Below, piece after piece: positions 26,150 through 34,283 of a DNA stretch of 50,700 nucleotides. Origin of the DNA: CAZHDB01 sp964531225 (GTDB lineage: Archaea; Thermoproteota; Thermoprotei_A; Sulfolobales; Desulfurococcaceae); the NCBI GenBank assembly GCA_964531225.1, contig CAZHDB010000008.1:1-50700 (forward strand). Direction: 5' to 3'. The number at the start of each line of letters is the position of its first letter. Position 1 is the first letter of the stretch. Made by a program: the position numbers and the translations under genes. Below the pieces are notes generated by a model. That model made no database searches, was not told the origin of the DNA, and worked only from the letters and a program-made list of their open reading frames with translations.

Positions 26150-28068
26150 AGATAGATTATGATAAGATCGGGTTAAAGGCTGGTCTAGAGATACATGTAC
26201 AGCTCGATACGAGACATAAGCTATTCTGTGATTGTCCGACGAAGCTTGTTGAGGAAGGTGCTGAAGATGTTTTTGAGAGGGAACTTAGGCCTGCTAAGAG
26301 CGAATTAGGAGAAGTTGATGTGGCGGCTATGCTTGAGTGGAAAAGAGGTAGAATATATGAGTATCATGCGCCAAGGGACTCTTCATGTCTTGTAGAAGCT
26401 GATGAAGAGCCTCCTCACGAGCTCAATAGAGAGGCCCTTGCTATAGCATTAGCCGTAGCTAAAGCACTGCATTCCTCAATTGTTGACGAGATCCATGTTA
26501 TGAGGAAAATAGTTATTGACGGATCTAATACAACCGGATTTCAGAGAACCTCAATAATTGCCCTTGGAGGCTACTTAGAAGATAATGGTAGAAGAATAGG
26601 TATTCAGACAATATGTCTTGAGGAGGATGCTGCTCGTAAGCTTGGCGAGGAAAAAGATCGTGTGAAGTACAAACTTGATCGACTTGGTATACCATTAATT
26701 GAAATAGCTACAGCACCTGATATCCACGATCCTGTCCAGGCTGAAAGAGTAGCCTTTAAGATCGGCCAGCTTGTTAGACTTACTGGTAAGGCTAAGAGAG
26801 GCCTTGGTACTATTCGTCAAGATCTTAATGTATCTATTAAGGGAGGAGAGAAGATTGAGATTAAGGGTGTTCAACATCTATACCTTATATCAAAAGTTGT
26901 TGAATATGAAGCTATGAGGCAGCTTAAGCTTCTCGAAATACGTGATGAATTACATAGGAGAGGAGTTAAACCCGAGCAAGTATCTGGGGAAATACGTGAT
27001 GTTACTGAGGTTTTTAGGAATACAAAGTCGAAGATCATTAGGAGAATCTTAGGTAGAAAAGGGTATGGGGTATATGCTATTGTATTACCTGGATTCAAGG
27101 GATTACTTGGCCAGGAGGTACAGCCTGGTAGAAGATTTGGAACAGAACTAGCTGATTATGCACGTGTATGGGGTGGTGTAGGAGGACTGTTTCATACGGA
27201 TGAACTACCAGCATATGGAATATCCGTTGAGGAAGTTGAGAAACTATATGAATATTTAAAGGCTGATCGTGCACGGGATGCTATAGTATTCATAGCTGAT
27301 CGTAGAGATAAGGCTTTCAAGGCATTGGAAGCTGTTATTGAACGTGTAAAATATGCTTTCAAAGGAGTACCTCCGGAGACGAGAGCCGCCAATCCTGATG
27401 GTACTACAAGATATATGAGGCCTAGGCCTGGAGCTGCACGTATGTATCCGGAGACAGATATTCCTCCAGTTGAAGTTACTGATGAATTACTTGCTGAAGC
27501 TGACAAGATTGTTCCTGAGCCATTTGATGTTAAACTCCGTAGATTTACTGAAGAATATGGTCTTAGCCGTGAACTTGCTATTGCTATATTGAATAATATT
27601 CGTCTTGACCTATTTGAGAAACTTGTTGGTAAGTATGGTGATAAGGTGTCTCCAACCATTATAGCTGCTACTATCGAAAACACTATTAAAGGTTTAAGAA
27701 AAGACGGTGTCCCGATCGAGAATATTAGTGATGATCATATTGAAGAGACTATAGCTCTCGTTGCAAAAGGTGTTGTTGCTAAAGAGGCTATACCTGAGAT
27801 ACTTGCATATCTTGCTAAAAACCCTGATAAATCTGCTGAAGAAGTAGCCAAGGAACTTGGATTAACTGGTTTATCGCGTAAAGAAATAGAGTCTATAGTT
27901 GATAAGATTGTCTCGGAAAACATTGGCGAAATACTGGAGAGAGGCGAGAGATCATTTGGACTGATAATGGGCAGGGTTATGGCTATTGTCCGAGGTAAGG
28001 CGGATGGTAAATTAGTGGCTAGTATTGTTAGAGAAAAGATAAGATCCATATTAGCATCAAAGGATTGA
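26146..28068 (+). CDS. gatE: Glutamyl-tRNA(Gln) amidotransferase subunit E
   Basis: The tRNA-binding kinase/transamidase half of GatDE. The protein opens with the GatB-like cradle (GLKAGLEIHVQLDTRHKLFCDCP), contains the GAD insertion that is specific to GatE (around residues 290-400) and ends with the YqeY-like helical tail. ATG 26146 is preferred over GTG 26137 because it overlaps the gatD stop in the usual ATGA arrangement. The whole length of 640 residues is intact. Confidence 0.97.
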   Translation: MKIDYDKIGLKAGLEIHVQLDTRHKLFCDCPTKLVEEGAEDVFERELRPAKSELGEVDVAAMLEWKRGRIYEYHAPRDSSCLVEADEEPPHELNREALAIALAVAKALHSSIVDEIHVMRKIVIDGSNTTGFQRTSIIALGGYLEDNGRRIGIQTICLEEDAARKLGEEKDRVKYKLDRLGIPLIEIATAPDIHDPVQAERVAFKIGQLVRLTGKAKRGLGTIRQDLNVSIKGGEKIEIKGVQHLYLISKVVEYEAMRQLKLLEIRDELHRRGVKPEQVSGEIRDVTEVFRNTKSKIIRRILGRKGYGVYAIVLPGFKGLLGQEVQPGRRFGTELADYARVWGGVGGLFHTDELPAYGISVEEVEKLYEYLKADRARDAIVFIADRRDKAFKALEAVIERVKYAFKGVPPETRAANPDGTTRYMRPRPGAARMYPETDIPPVEVTDELLAEADKIVPEPFDVKLRRFTEEYGLSRELAIAILNNIRLDLFEKLVGKYGDKVSPTIIAATIENTIKGLRKDGVPIENISDDHIEETIALVAKGVVAKEAIPEILAYLAKNPDKSAEEVAKELGLTGLSRKEIESIVDKIVSENIGEILERGERSFGLIMGRVMAIVRGKADGKLVASIVREKIRSILASKD

Positions 28069-28118
28069 TTCATTAGAGACACTTATTTTAGCCTATAGAG
28101 TAAATAGTATAGATATTG

Positions 28119-28174
28119 ATGCGATGAAGAATACTCCCGACCATGAATGGTGATTGGAAGGCATTTGGCTGAGC
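28119..28174 (+). ncRNA. Putative box C/D guide sRNA
   Basis: In the gap after gatE, GCGATGA at 28121-28127 fits a crenarchaeal box C, and CTGA at 28169-28172 followed by GC fits a box D; GC before C can pair with GC after D. Between them, GGTGATTGG (around 28149) could act as C' and the preceding CATGA as a poor D'. The spacer of about eleven bases between C' and D is normal. Box C differs from RUGAUGA at one position, so the call is tentative. A GC-rich hairpin (GGCCG-CTG-CGG) follows at 28207-28217. Confidence 0.45.
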
Positions 28175-28262
28175 ACTCTCAGAATATCTTGAATAATGAT
28201 GTATTTGGCCGCTGCGGAGCCTCGTATAAATTATTTAATTAGTTATTGCGATGTGGTAGGCT

Positions 28263-28625
28263 ATGACGAGAATGGTAGCCTCTGAAATAGAGTCCTTACT
28301 TAAAGAGTATGGATACCATATAACTGTTAGAGATATTGTAGAGAATACCTTATCAGGCGATAGAGTTAGATCAAGAATACTTCATGCAATAAATCAAAAG
28401 ATCCGGTCGGTACTTATTATACGAATAAGAAGTGATGGATCCACTAGAATACGCTTCACAATGCCTGTTGATAGGAGTTTATTGGATACTTTAATTTGGA
28501 GATTAGAGGATCAAGGATTTATTGTTGATATAGTTGAAGGGAATATTGATATTATTAAAAGAGTTAACATTAATGATGTAATCAGCGCACTAAAAGAATT
28601 ATTATCAATTATCAATAATATATAA
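28263..28625 (+). CDS. Protein of unknown function, 120 residues
   Basis: I do not recognise the family. The sequence is a compact mixture of helix and strand, MVASEIESLLKEYGYHITVRD, then IRSVLIIRIRSDGSTRIRF, then LIWRLEDQGFIVDIVEG, which looks like a single small alpha/beta domain. It begins a run of four plus-strand genes that end with a PPP phosphatase; only seven bases separate it from the next. Confidence 0.65.
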   Translation: MTRMVASEIESLLKEYGYHITVRDIVENTLSGDRVRSRILHAINQKIRSVLIIRIRSDGSTRIRFTMPVDRSLLDTLIWRLEDQGFIVDIVEGNIDIIKRVNINDVISALKELLSIINNI

Positions 28626-28631
28626 TCCATA

Positions 28632-29561
28632 ATGACGGTGCATTTATATATGGATCCCGTGGACAGTCTTGACGATATAGATTATACAATAATTGATTAT
28701 ATGAATGAAGGCATTACTAGTATACATGAGTTATGCGAGAAACTTAATATTTCTAGGACTACATTGTTCAGAAGGATCGATAAAATTAAGAAAAACGGGT
28801 TTAGAAGACAATACGACATATGTATTGAGTGTCTCGACCTAAGCATAGTCTATGTGTATATTGAGGGTGAAGATGTATTTAAGCAAAGAACTTATAGTAT
28901 ATCAATTGGTAATTTCACAATAGATCCTTTATCACTTTACTACTCATTATCACCGTATAGAAGAGTCGTATTAAAATATCTCGTACCAATGATGTATATT
29001 GAATTATTTAATGATAAAGTTAATGAGTTTATAGAAACTGATTCATCGGTAGCCGATGTATTCATACTAAATCATGTAGTTATTCCATACTATGTTTATG
29101 GAGTAGGTGAATATAGGACCAAGACCGTACATATAGACTATCGTAAAAAGCCCGACATATATGATTATATACTAACTTATGCATTCCTTAAAGGATACAC
29201 AAGGCTCGTCGAGATTTCTAGAGACTACATAATCCCTATTACGACTTTAGATTATCACTTTAGGGAACATGTTAAGAAAGCAATTAAGGGTAAATATTGG
29301 ATTAAATCGATTAATGTAAATTCACTGATTGAACTAGTTATTGATAATAATGTGGAATTAGAAGATCTTATTAACGACTTGTACAGTACTGGATCTATAG
29401 AAGGCTTTCTTAGTATTTCGTTTAGTAGATTTAAGAGTATGAAGGTTCTTTTTATGGAGGGTTATGTATCTAATTTCTCAAATTTAATCAAGTATTTCTA
29501 TGAGACACAAGAATTTATGGGAGTCTATGATATAAGGTTATTTCCTATATATGTTAAGTAA
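28632..29561 (+). CDS. Protein with two helix-turn-helix-like segments
   Basis: A 309-residue protein. Residues 15-55 (IIDYMNEGITSIHELCEKLN, then ISRTTLFRRIDKIKKNG) form a clear winged-helix-like HTH. A second, weaker HTH-like segment is TRLVEISRDYIIPITTLDYH near residues 190-215. Between them lies a beta-rich region with two cysteines (CIECLD). Two HTH units in one chain suggest a dimer-like DNA binder or regulator. I do not recognise a family. It is the second gene in the phosphatase cluster. Confidence 0.62.
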   Translation: MTVHLYMDPVDSLDDIDYTIIDYMNEGITSIHELCEKLNISRTTLFRRIDKIKKNGFRRQYDICIECLDLSIVYVYIEGEDVFKQRTYSISIGNFTIDPLSLYYSLSPYRRVVLKYLVPMMYIELFNDKVNEFIETDSSVADVFILNHVVIPYYVYGVGEYRTKTVHIDYRKKPDIYDYILTYAFLKGYTRLVEISRDYIIPITTLDYHFREHVKKAIKGKYWIKSINVNSLIELVIDNNVELEDLINDLYSTGSIEGFLSISFSRFKSMKVLFMEGYVSNFSNLIKYFYETQEFMGVYDIRLFPIYVK

Positions 29562-29585
29562 TTCTTAGATAGAGTAGGTGATTCA

Positions 29586-30884
29586 ATGGATCTTTATAAG
29601 CTGTATTTAATGTTCTCTAGTAATGTTAAGCAAATTGACTTTAAAGCAATAAAAAGATTGGCTCTGGCATCTCAAATACTAAAGCTATCAGGATTAAAAG
29701 TAAATTACGATGGTGAGGAGGAAATAATATTAAAAGATCATGGACAATATACTATTGAAATACAGGGTAAAGGTAATGGCGTCAAATACTTAATTACCAA
29801 GCCTGATCATCAAACCTTATGGCTTCCAAGGATCGAAGTAAAAGGATTTAAGGAGTTTCTTCAAGAACTAGATCTCATTACTATTTCTCCTAAGGATCAT
29901 TTATTATATAATCCATTACCCACAAGTATTTTCTTTATTTACAATAATTCATTTTATATTTTGAAACCTTTTTCAATATACGTGTATGAAGCTAAAGAAG
30001 CTATAGATATTAGTAATTTGGACAAAGTTTTCAAGATAAAAGGGTCATCAATTCTATCTATACATGAGAATTACATAAGGGTATGTATGGGACCTAATTG
30101 TTTCTATTTAAGTGGAATTGCTCCAATTAAATCCATTAAAAGAATAAACTCATCTCTATTATTAAATGGTTTGAATACCAGGCTAATAATTAGTCTTGTG
30201 GAGCCCTTCATTTATGTAGATACCCATGAATGTGTAGAATTATGTATAGATTGGTTAAACGCTGAAGCGTACTTTTTAACTCCATATTATCTTTATTATG
30301 ATATAATTGATCTAGTAGGCGGTGATACGTACTATAATGGATTACTTGGCCTTAGGAATACGTTCTTTATATCAATAGCTAATCCTTATTTAAAGAGTAT
30401 TGAAATTAAGAATTCTAGTATTAGGCTATGTAATTCAAAGTATATGATTTACTTCTCGCTATATCCTAATTATAAGGCTTTATTTTCTCAATTATTATCC
30501 AGTATAGTAAGTCGAGAAAAACTTGTTATCGAGGGAATTAAGCCCTTACTTAAGATATCTGATTTATTATACTATTATCCTCAAAGCATCTTACTTGCTG
30601 AGTATTTATTTGATTACGGAAATATAGGATTAGTATTGGTTAATCCCTTTAATTCCGCGATTAAGACCACAATATATTCTCTATTACCAATTAAAGATCC
30701 TTTGATTTATACAGCAGGTATAGTTAAAGGCTATAAACCAGTATTTTCAAAGCCTAATATGGTATCATTTACTATTAAGCCTTATACAATAGCAATTATT
30801 AAATTTAGGCTTGGACTAATAGACAGAGATACCTTAGCCATTAGAAGTATATGGAGAAAAATGGGGAACAGGATTGAATCCTGA
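29586..30884 (+). CDS. Protein of unknown function, 432 residues, beta-rich
   Basis: The chain is mostly alternating strand-forming residues with aromatic patches (YNPLPTSIFFIYNNSFYIL, PYYLYYDIIDLVGGDTYYNG). The last hundred residues (LVLVNPFNSAIKTTIYSLLP and VSFTIKPYTIAIIKFRLG) resemble the C-terminal beta-sandwich of some glycoside hydrolases in rhythm, but no catalytic signature is visible, so this is only a hint. No signal peptide or membrane helix. Two bases or less separate it in practice from the phosphatase frame, which overlaps its end by eleven bases. Confidence 0.6.
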   Translation: MDLYKLYLMFSSNVKQIDFKAIKRLALASQILKLSGLKVNYDGEEEIILKDHGQYTIEIQGKGNGVKYLITKPDHQTLWLPRIEVKGFKEFLQELDLITISPKDHLLYNPLPTSIFFIYNNSFYILKPFSIYVYEAKEAIDISNLDKVFKIKGSSILSIHENYIRVCMGPNCFYLSGIAPIKSIKRINSSLLLNGLNTRLIISLVEPFIYVDTHECVELCIDWLNAEAYFLTPYYLYYDIIDLVGGDTYYNGLLGLRNTFFISIANPYLKSIEIKNSSIRLCNSKYMIYFSLYPNYKALFSQLLSSIVSREKLVIEGIKPLLKISDLLYYYPQSILLAEYLFDYGNIGLVLVNPFNSAIKTTIYSLLPIKDPLIYTAGIVKGYKPVFSKPNMVSFTIKPYTIAIIKFRLGLIDRDTLAIRSIWRKMGNRIES

Positions 30885-31791
30885 TGAATTTAAGAATATC
30901 GTTAAAGATTATATTCGAAATGTTAAAGGGATCATTAAACTGATTTTCGAATTTCTCGAAGTTATATATACAGAATCAAAATATATACAGGTACCCCATA
31001 GACAGTATTTCACTATATCCAATAATTGTAATAAGATTGTAATAGGCGATCTCCATGGAGATGCTGATACATTATACGAGATTATATTAAAAGAGAATAT
31101 CCTACGAGAACTAGATAAGGAGGACCTTGTACTCATTTTCTTAGGTGATTATATAGATAGAGGAATTAGTCAAGTAGAGACTCTAGCAATAGTTTACACG
31201 CTTAAGATATTATATCCGGGAAAAGTAGTGGTATTAAGAGGTAATCACGAACCAGATCCCATGCTTATACCGCATCCACATGATTTCCCCGAGGAACTCG
31301 TTCTTAGATACGGCTCTGCCTGGAAAGCAATATACTTTGCTATATTAGGTACATTTCAAAAACTACCACTAATCGCTCTTGTTCCGGGAGAAGCATTATT
31401 GCTTCATGGAGGAGTTCCTTCTCGAGTACTGAATGCTAAGAGTTTTGAAGAAGGCTTTAGCCTATTAACGCCTATACTTGATGATGAAGTTATTGAGGAT
31501 ATTCTTTGGAGCGACCCATTAGAAGCAAATATTACTTTTCAGCCATCATTCCGGGGCGCAGGAAAAATGTTCGGCACCGAGCTTACATGGAGAGCTTTAA
31601 GGCTTGCTAAGGTAAGAATGATTATTAGGGGTCATGAAGCTATTGAGGGATTTAAGTTAAATCATGGGAATCGGGTAGTAACCATATTTACTAGTAAAGC
31701 ACCAGCATATGGCTTTTCAAGAGTAGCCTATCTAAGAATAGATGATCACATAACACCACAGAATATCAAGAACTATATTAGATGGGTTTGA
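30874..31791 (+). CDS. PPP-family serine/threonine protein phosphatase
   Basis: All signatures of the PPP metallophosphatases are present in order: GDLHGDADTL, LGDYIDRG, RGNHEPDPM, LLHGGVPS and RGHEAIEG, which provide the two-metal centre and the catalytic histidine. At 305 residues it is a single catalytic domain with a short N-terminal helix and no membrane segment. It starts at TTG 30874, inside the end of the previous gene. It is the only identifiable enzyme in this four-gene cluster, so the unknown proteins may be its substrates or regulators. Confidence 0.9.
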   Translation: MNPDEFKNIVKDYIRNVKGIIKLIFEFLEVIYTESKYIQVPHRQYFTISNNCNKIVIGDLHGDADTLYEIILKENILRELDKEDLVLIFLGDYIDRGISQVETLAIVYTLKILYPGKVVVLRGNHEPDPMLIPHPHDFPEELVLRYGSAWKAIYFAILGTFQKLPLIALVPGEALLLHGGVPSRVLNAKSFEEGFSLLTPILDDEVIEDILWSDPLEANITFQPSFRGAGKMFGTELTWRALRLAKVRMIIRGHEAIEGFKLNHGNRVVTIFTSKAPAYGFSRVAYLRIDDHITPQNIKNYIRWV

Positions 31792-32112
31792 TCAATAATT
31801 AACCAGTCTTCTTAGTACATTCCATAATGATCCGTAGGCATCTATAGTTAAAATACCATTATTGATCCGGTAAATAAGCTTACATGGCTTAAACCATAAT
31901 ATAATTCTACAATAATATGCTTGTTCACTATCTGATGAGAATACTATAATAGTATTTTTGTTCTTAAGTATTCTTAAGTTATTGGGATCGAGATCTTCAA
32001 CGTACACTATTATCCTAGCTCTTCTCTTAGATGATTCAACTATTTCGCATTCTAATGGCTTAATCCACTGGGATTGTAGCGGGTGAGACTCCACCGAAAC
32101 TATTACCCCCAA
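31792..32112 (-). CDS. Small protein of unknown function
   Basis: A 106-residue protein that starts at TTG 32112 (no ATG is available) and reads as a sensible alpha/beta sequence, ARIIVYVEDLDPNNLRILKN and FSSDSEQAYYCRIILWFKPC. Two cysteines near the middle are unpaired with other motifs. Codon choice fits its neighbours, and there is no competing frame. Its stop abuts the phosphatase stop, so the two genes converge. Confidence 0.55.
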   Translation of the reverse strand: MGVIVSVESHPLQSQWIKPLECEIVESSKRRARIIVYVEDLDPNNLRILKNKNTIIVFSSDSEQAYYCRIILWFKPCKLIYRINNGILTIDAYGSLWNVLRRLVNY

Positions 32113-32199
32113 TATATTGAAATTCTTATATAAGAGTTAATAGGTATTTCAATGATGAAAAACATTTATATTGATAAGTGATAAATCTATTAAGACCAG

Positions 32200-32207
32200 T
32201 TTATATA
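32200..32207 (+). promoter_or_regulatory. TATA box ahead of the paralogous pair
   Basis: TTTATATA lies 24 bases before the GTG at 32231. Since archaeal transcription starts about 25 bases past the TATA centre, the transcript would begin at or next to the GTG: a leaderless message, which supports this non-ATG start. Confidence 0.6.
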
Positions 32208-32230
32208 ACCCTCTAGTGTAAAGTAGATGT

Positions 32231-32566
32231 GTGGGTAAAACTAATCCAATAAATTCGGAGGCGTATCATGATTTGGCTAGAAATCCAGATTTACTTTATG
32301 CTGATTACATGGATATAACTGATGCTTATTTGGGTGAAATTATCGAGGAAATTGTTGAAAAATATTATGATGATATAGATCTCTCCTCAGAATACGGCGA
32401 ATTACTGGAGTATATTAGTAAGGAACTTATTAAGGGATTATTTAACGATGTGCCTACACCAGAGAGATATGAAAGAACTCTTAGAAGACTTTCAAGTAGG
32501 AAATACAGATCATTAATATTTAATATTGTAAGTTTCCTAGTAAGTAAATATTTAGAAAATAGATAG
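32231..32566 (+). CDS. Unknown helical protein, first of a paralogous pair
   Basis: A 111-residue acidic helical protein. Its core IVEKYYDDIDLSSEYGELLE, with SKELIKGLF and RRLSSRKYRSLIFNIVSFLV after it, aligns by eye with the N-terminal part of the next protein (IVEKYYNDFYEAL, GKELIKSVL, KRISRHRREINKLISATLLE). The two genes are adjacent and probably arose by duplication. The start is GTG at 32231 with a TATA box 24 bases upstream. Function unknown. Confidence 0.65.
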   Translation: MGKTNPINSEAYHDLARNPDLLYADYMDITDAYLGEIIEEIVEKYYDDIDLSSEYGELLEYISKELIKGLFNDVPTPERYERTLRRLSSRKYRSLIFNIVSFLVSKYLENR

Positions 32567-32597
32567 TTTGTTTTATATACTCTTCTCTTATTATGGG

Positions 32598-33356
32598 GTG
32601 TCAATTATTCCTCGTAAGAAACGTAGGAGGCGTAAGATTAAGACCATAGATATTGGTGGTATCGTAGAGAAGTATTATAACGATTTTTATGAAGCCTTGG
32701 GATTGGAGAGTTTATCCATAAATGAAAAACTAGGCAAGGAATTAATTAAAAGCGTTCTTGATATGATAATAACGTCATCGTCGTACAAACCATCGCTTGA
32801 TGTTTTACTTAAGAGAATAAGTAGACATCGTAGGGAAATAAATAAACTTATTTCAGCAACTCTTTTAGAATCATTATCTAATTTTAATATTGAACAATTA
32901 GAGTTTATCATAAATTATGGGGAAGAAGTTACAATACCGTATATCTCCGAGTTATACAAACATGCATTGAAATATGGAAGAGAGGATCTCGTAGGTTATT
33001 TACGTTATTTATGGGACAAGTATGGTAGGAAATCGCCTATTCAGTGTCCTAAATGTGGTTTTTACTCGATTATGCCTGATCTCTCATGTATCGTATGTGG
33101 CTATATTGTTTCTGAGGATTATATTAGGGAGAAGCTAGGGTTTAGCGAAAAATTCAATGAGTATTTATCGAATACTAGTGTTGCGAGACTTAGAGAGATA
33201 ATGGACTTAGGATTCGTGCTTGTAAGCGATATTGATATTAAAAGTCCTAAGGAAAAAATAGATCTTGTAACAAGAATATATTTTCCAATATATCTTAAAC
33301 CAAATGAGATTTCAAAGATTATTGAAGAAATCCATAATAGGAAACTTCCAATATGA
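32598..33356 (+). CDS. Unknown helical protein with a zinc ribbon, second of a paralogous pair
   Basis: About 252 residues. A basic N-terminus (IPRKKRRRRKIK) precedes a helical domain shared with the upstream gene, then a second helical stretch, then a zinc-ribbon CPKC and CIVC pair at about residues 158 and 173, and a C-terminal helix. The frame opens at TTG 32568, but GTG 32598 gives MSIIPRKKRRRRK, a more natural basic start; I prefer it. The basic tail and ribbon suggest nucleic acid binding. No family is recognised. Confidence 0.65.
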   Translation: MSIIPRKKRRRRKIKTIDIGGIVEKYYNDFYEALGLESLSINEKLGKELIKSVLDMIITSSSYKPSLDVLLKRISRHRREINKLISATLLESLSNFNIEQLEFIINYGEEVTIPYISELYKHALKYGREDLVGYLRYLWDKYGRKSPIQCPKCGFYSIMPDLSCIVCGYIVSEDYIREKLGFSEKFNEYLSNTSVARLREIMDLGFVLVSDIDIKSPKEKIDLVTRIYFPIYLKPNEISKIIEEIHNRKLPI

Positions 33357-33438
33357 TCAGTTGTATAAACCAGTTTAATAAGGAGGTAAGCAAAAATCTT
33401 TATTGAAATAATGCATGTAAAACCGAGTGTGTATATCG

Positions 33439-33789
33439 ATGTATGAAGTATCAAGTATAGACGAGATCAAGAGGGCAATAAGTAGTAATAGAGTAGTAAT
33501 TGTAGAATACTATGATCCGGATAGTAAGGTAAGCAAGGATTTTTCCAAAACAATAAAAGCTATGGAACGTACATTGGATCAGTCAATACTATTGCTTAGA
33601 GTATCTATTAAGAAATTCCCTAGTTTAATGGATAGCATTAAGGAGATACCTTGTATAAGGGTTTATCTCGATGGTAGACTAGTATTTGAGCAACAAGGTT
33701 GTTTTGGAAAAAGAGATTTAGATTTAATGGTTCTCAGAAGAAGTATTAGAAATACGCTTAGAAGTCTAAATGTTAGTTTTAAGATTTAG
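33439..33789 (+). CDS. Thioredoxin-fold protein without the CxxC active site
   Basis: About 116 residues that follow the thioredoxin plan: EIKRAISSNRVVIVEYYDPD, then a helix, then SILLLRVSIKKFPSLMDSIK, then the cis-proline segment EIPCIRVYLDGRLVFEQ. Where CxxC would lie, the sequence has YYDPDSKVSK, so it cannot work as a dithiol oxidoreductase, although two isolated cysteines remain. The ATG at 33439 is favoured over GTG 33427; a strong AAGGAGGT at 33379 is too distant to serve either. It converges with the next gene, overlapping by four bases. Confidence 0.6.
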   Translation: MYEVSSIDEIKRAISSNRVVIVEYYDPDSKVSKDFSKTIKAMERTLDQSILLLRVSIKKFPSLMDSIKEIPCIRVYLDGRLVFEQQGCFGKRDLDLMVLRRSIRNTLRSLNVSFKI

Positions 33790-34115
33790 ACCTCAATCTT
33801 GTCAAATCTATCTTCTTTAAATAATTTCCTCGATAATTCAAGAGCTTCCTTAATATTCTCCTCAGTAACACTTTCCTCTAGAATACCCAAAATCTCCATA
33901 ATATATGGATTAACATTTCCCGGTCCTTCTAATAACGCGTCTCTTAATTCCATAGCTATTTTCTGCAAATCATCTGGTTTCAAAAATCCTGTTTTTACCT
34001 CATGTATGAGATTCTCAATTGCAATAAGTAAATACCTATTACCCATATATAGATCAAGTTCCTCATCGATATACTTCGAGTAGATACTTACTATTTTCTT
34101 TACTATGTTTTCCAT
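33786..34115 (-). CDS. Small helical protein of unknown function
   Basis: A 109-residue, all-helical acidic protein (NIVKKIVSIYSKYIDEELDL, then YLLIAIENLIHEVKTG and KEALELSRKLFKEDRFDKIEV). ATG 34115 has AGGTGAT about nine bases upstream; the longer GTG start at 34127 would lie inside that ribosome site, so I reject it. It stands between the thioredoxin-like gene and the thermosome promoter. No family recognised. Confidence 0.6.
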   Translation of the reverse strand: MENIVKKIVSIYSKYIDEELDLYMGNRYLLIAIENLIHEVKTGFLKPDDLQKIAMELRDALLEGPGNVNPYIMEILGILEESVTEENIKEALELSRKLFKEDRFDKIEV

Positions 34116-34217
34116 GTTATTAATCACCTACTAAACTCCCTAATCTATTTTAGATGATATACTTTTATGCTAAAACTAATTTTCCCCGATCATTCTAAAT
34201 TCTATATAGAGTTAAAC

Positions 34218-34226
34218 TTATATAGA
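34218..34226 (+). promoter_or_regulatory. Thermosome promoter TATA box
   Basis: AACTTATATAG lies about 60 bases ahead of the thermosome ATG, preceded by purine-rich GAGTTAAA that could serve as BRE. A second TATA-like block, CTATATAG, lies 15 bases further upstream. GGGAGAGAGGTG at 34264-34275 is the ribosome site, so this message has a leader of roughly 35 bases. Confidence 0.55.
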
Positions 34227-34283
34227 ACCGGTTTAATCAAAATCCAAAACAGAAGTGATTTATGTGGGAGAGAGGTGTAGAAT

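Noticed and set aside
27192..27683. 163-codon minus-strand frame inside gatE
   Set aside because: Shadow frame within a fully conserved gene; low-complexity serine-rich composition.
33379..33386. Strong ribosome-binding site AAGGAGGT pointing to a short gene
   Set aside because: The only starts behind it (TTG 33401, ATG 33412) reach stops within a few codons.
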